The notes beneath the pieces were generated by a model. That model did not search any database. It was not told the DNA's origin and worked only from the letters and a program-made list of their open reading frames with translations. Shown here piece by piece: positions 63,833-64,000 of a stretch of DNA of 64,000 nucleotides. Both the position numbers and the translations under genes were made by a program. Every line of letters starts with the position of its first letter. The first letter of the stretch is position 1. Source of the stretch: Crossaster papposus (taxonomy: Eukaryota; Echinodermata; Asteroidea; Velatida; Solasteridae); NCBI GenBank assembly GCA_037893245.1, contig JBAIAA010000441.1, positions 62,001 through 126,000 of the forward strand, given 5' to 3'.

Positions 63833-64000
63833 GTGGGTGCGATTGGGATAAGGTGGGCTAATATGGGTACAACAAGGCTGTCACTGTATGGTATAAGGTG
63901 GGTGCGATTGGGATAAGGTGGGTGCGATTGGGATAAGGTGGGTGCGATTGGGATAAGGTGGGTGCGATTGGGATAAGGTGGGTGTGATTGGGATAAGGTG
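63825..64000 (+). repeat. 20-bp minisatellite seeded on the MRE11 splice donor
   Basis: The unit GGTGGGTGCGATTGGGATAA starts at the donor of the last visible exon (G/GTGGGT at 63833). An extended copy of the exon end (GGGTACAACAAGGCTGTCAC, 63867-63886) is followed by the same donor-like TAAGGTGGGTG. At least five units then run to the window edge, so each unit carries a GTGGGT donor-like site. Confidence 0.9.

Overview
This is animal nuclear DNA: intron-rich genes with GT..AG introns, long AT-rich introns, tRNA-derived SINEs and very many short inverted-repeat (MITE/foldback) transposons. The protein sequences, the TTAGGG-type arrays and the repeat style suggest a marine deuterostome invertebrate, most likely an echinoderm and probably a sea star. 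The species is inferred from general impression, not proven.

Layout. (1) 731-2196, possibly to 2989: 3' part of a CDCA7-type zinc-finger gene on +. (2) 5945-18020: three tandem repeat units, each with an intact four-exon gene for a small secreted six-cysteine protein (about 183, 181 and 185 aa) that I do not recognise. (3) 18562-18836, minus: a doubtful, frame-broken exon with a PAN/apple-like cysteine pattern. (4) 24059-47361: a complete 17-exon gene for a GABA-B receptor 2-like class C GPCR of 804 aa; every intron phase agrees. (5) 52980-54212, minus: an intronless 410-aa rhodopsin-family GPCR. (6) 60819 to the window end: 5' part of MRE11, with all three visible nuclease motifs intact. These genes do not form an operon and there is no sign that they work together, except that the three secreted proteins are recent paralogues.

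Much of the rest is transposon-derived. Several small elements sit between TTAA target sites and fall into five terminal-sequence families, with either purine (Kolobok-like) or pyrimidine (piggyBac-like) ends. Others carry 4-, 8- or 9-bp target duplications. Because the secreted-protein unit occurs three times and another 1.43-kb segment occurs twice, several insertions can be compared with an empty paralogous site inside this window.

The most notable items are the fast-evolving secreted-protein cluster, foldback elements with telomere-like repeats in their loop, tandem repeats that have copied an exon's splice donor (in CDCA7 and in MRE11), a 141-bp intronic array with nuclear-receptor half-sites, and a nearly perfect 151-bp hairpin at 50487-50637.
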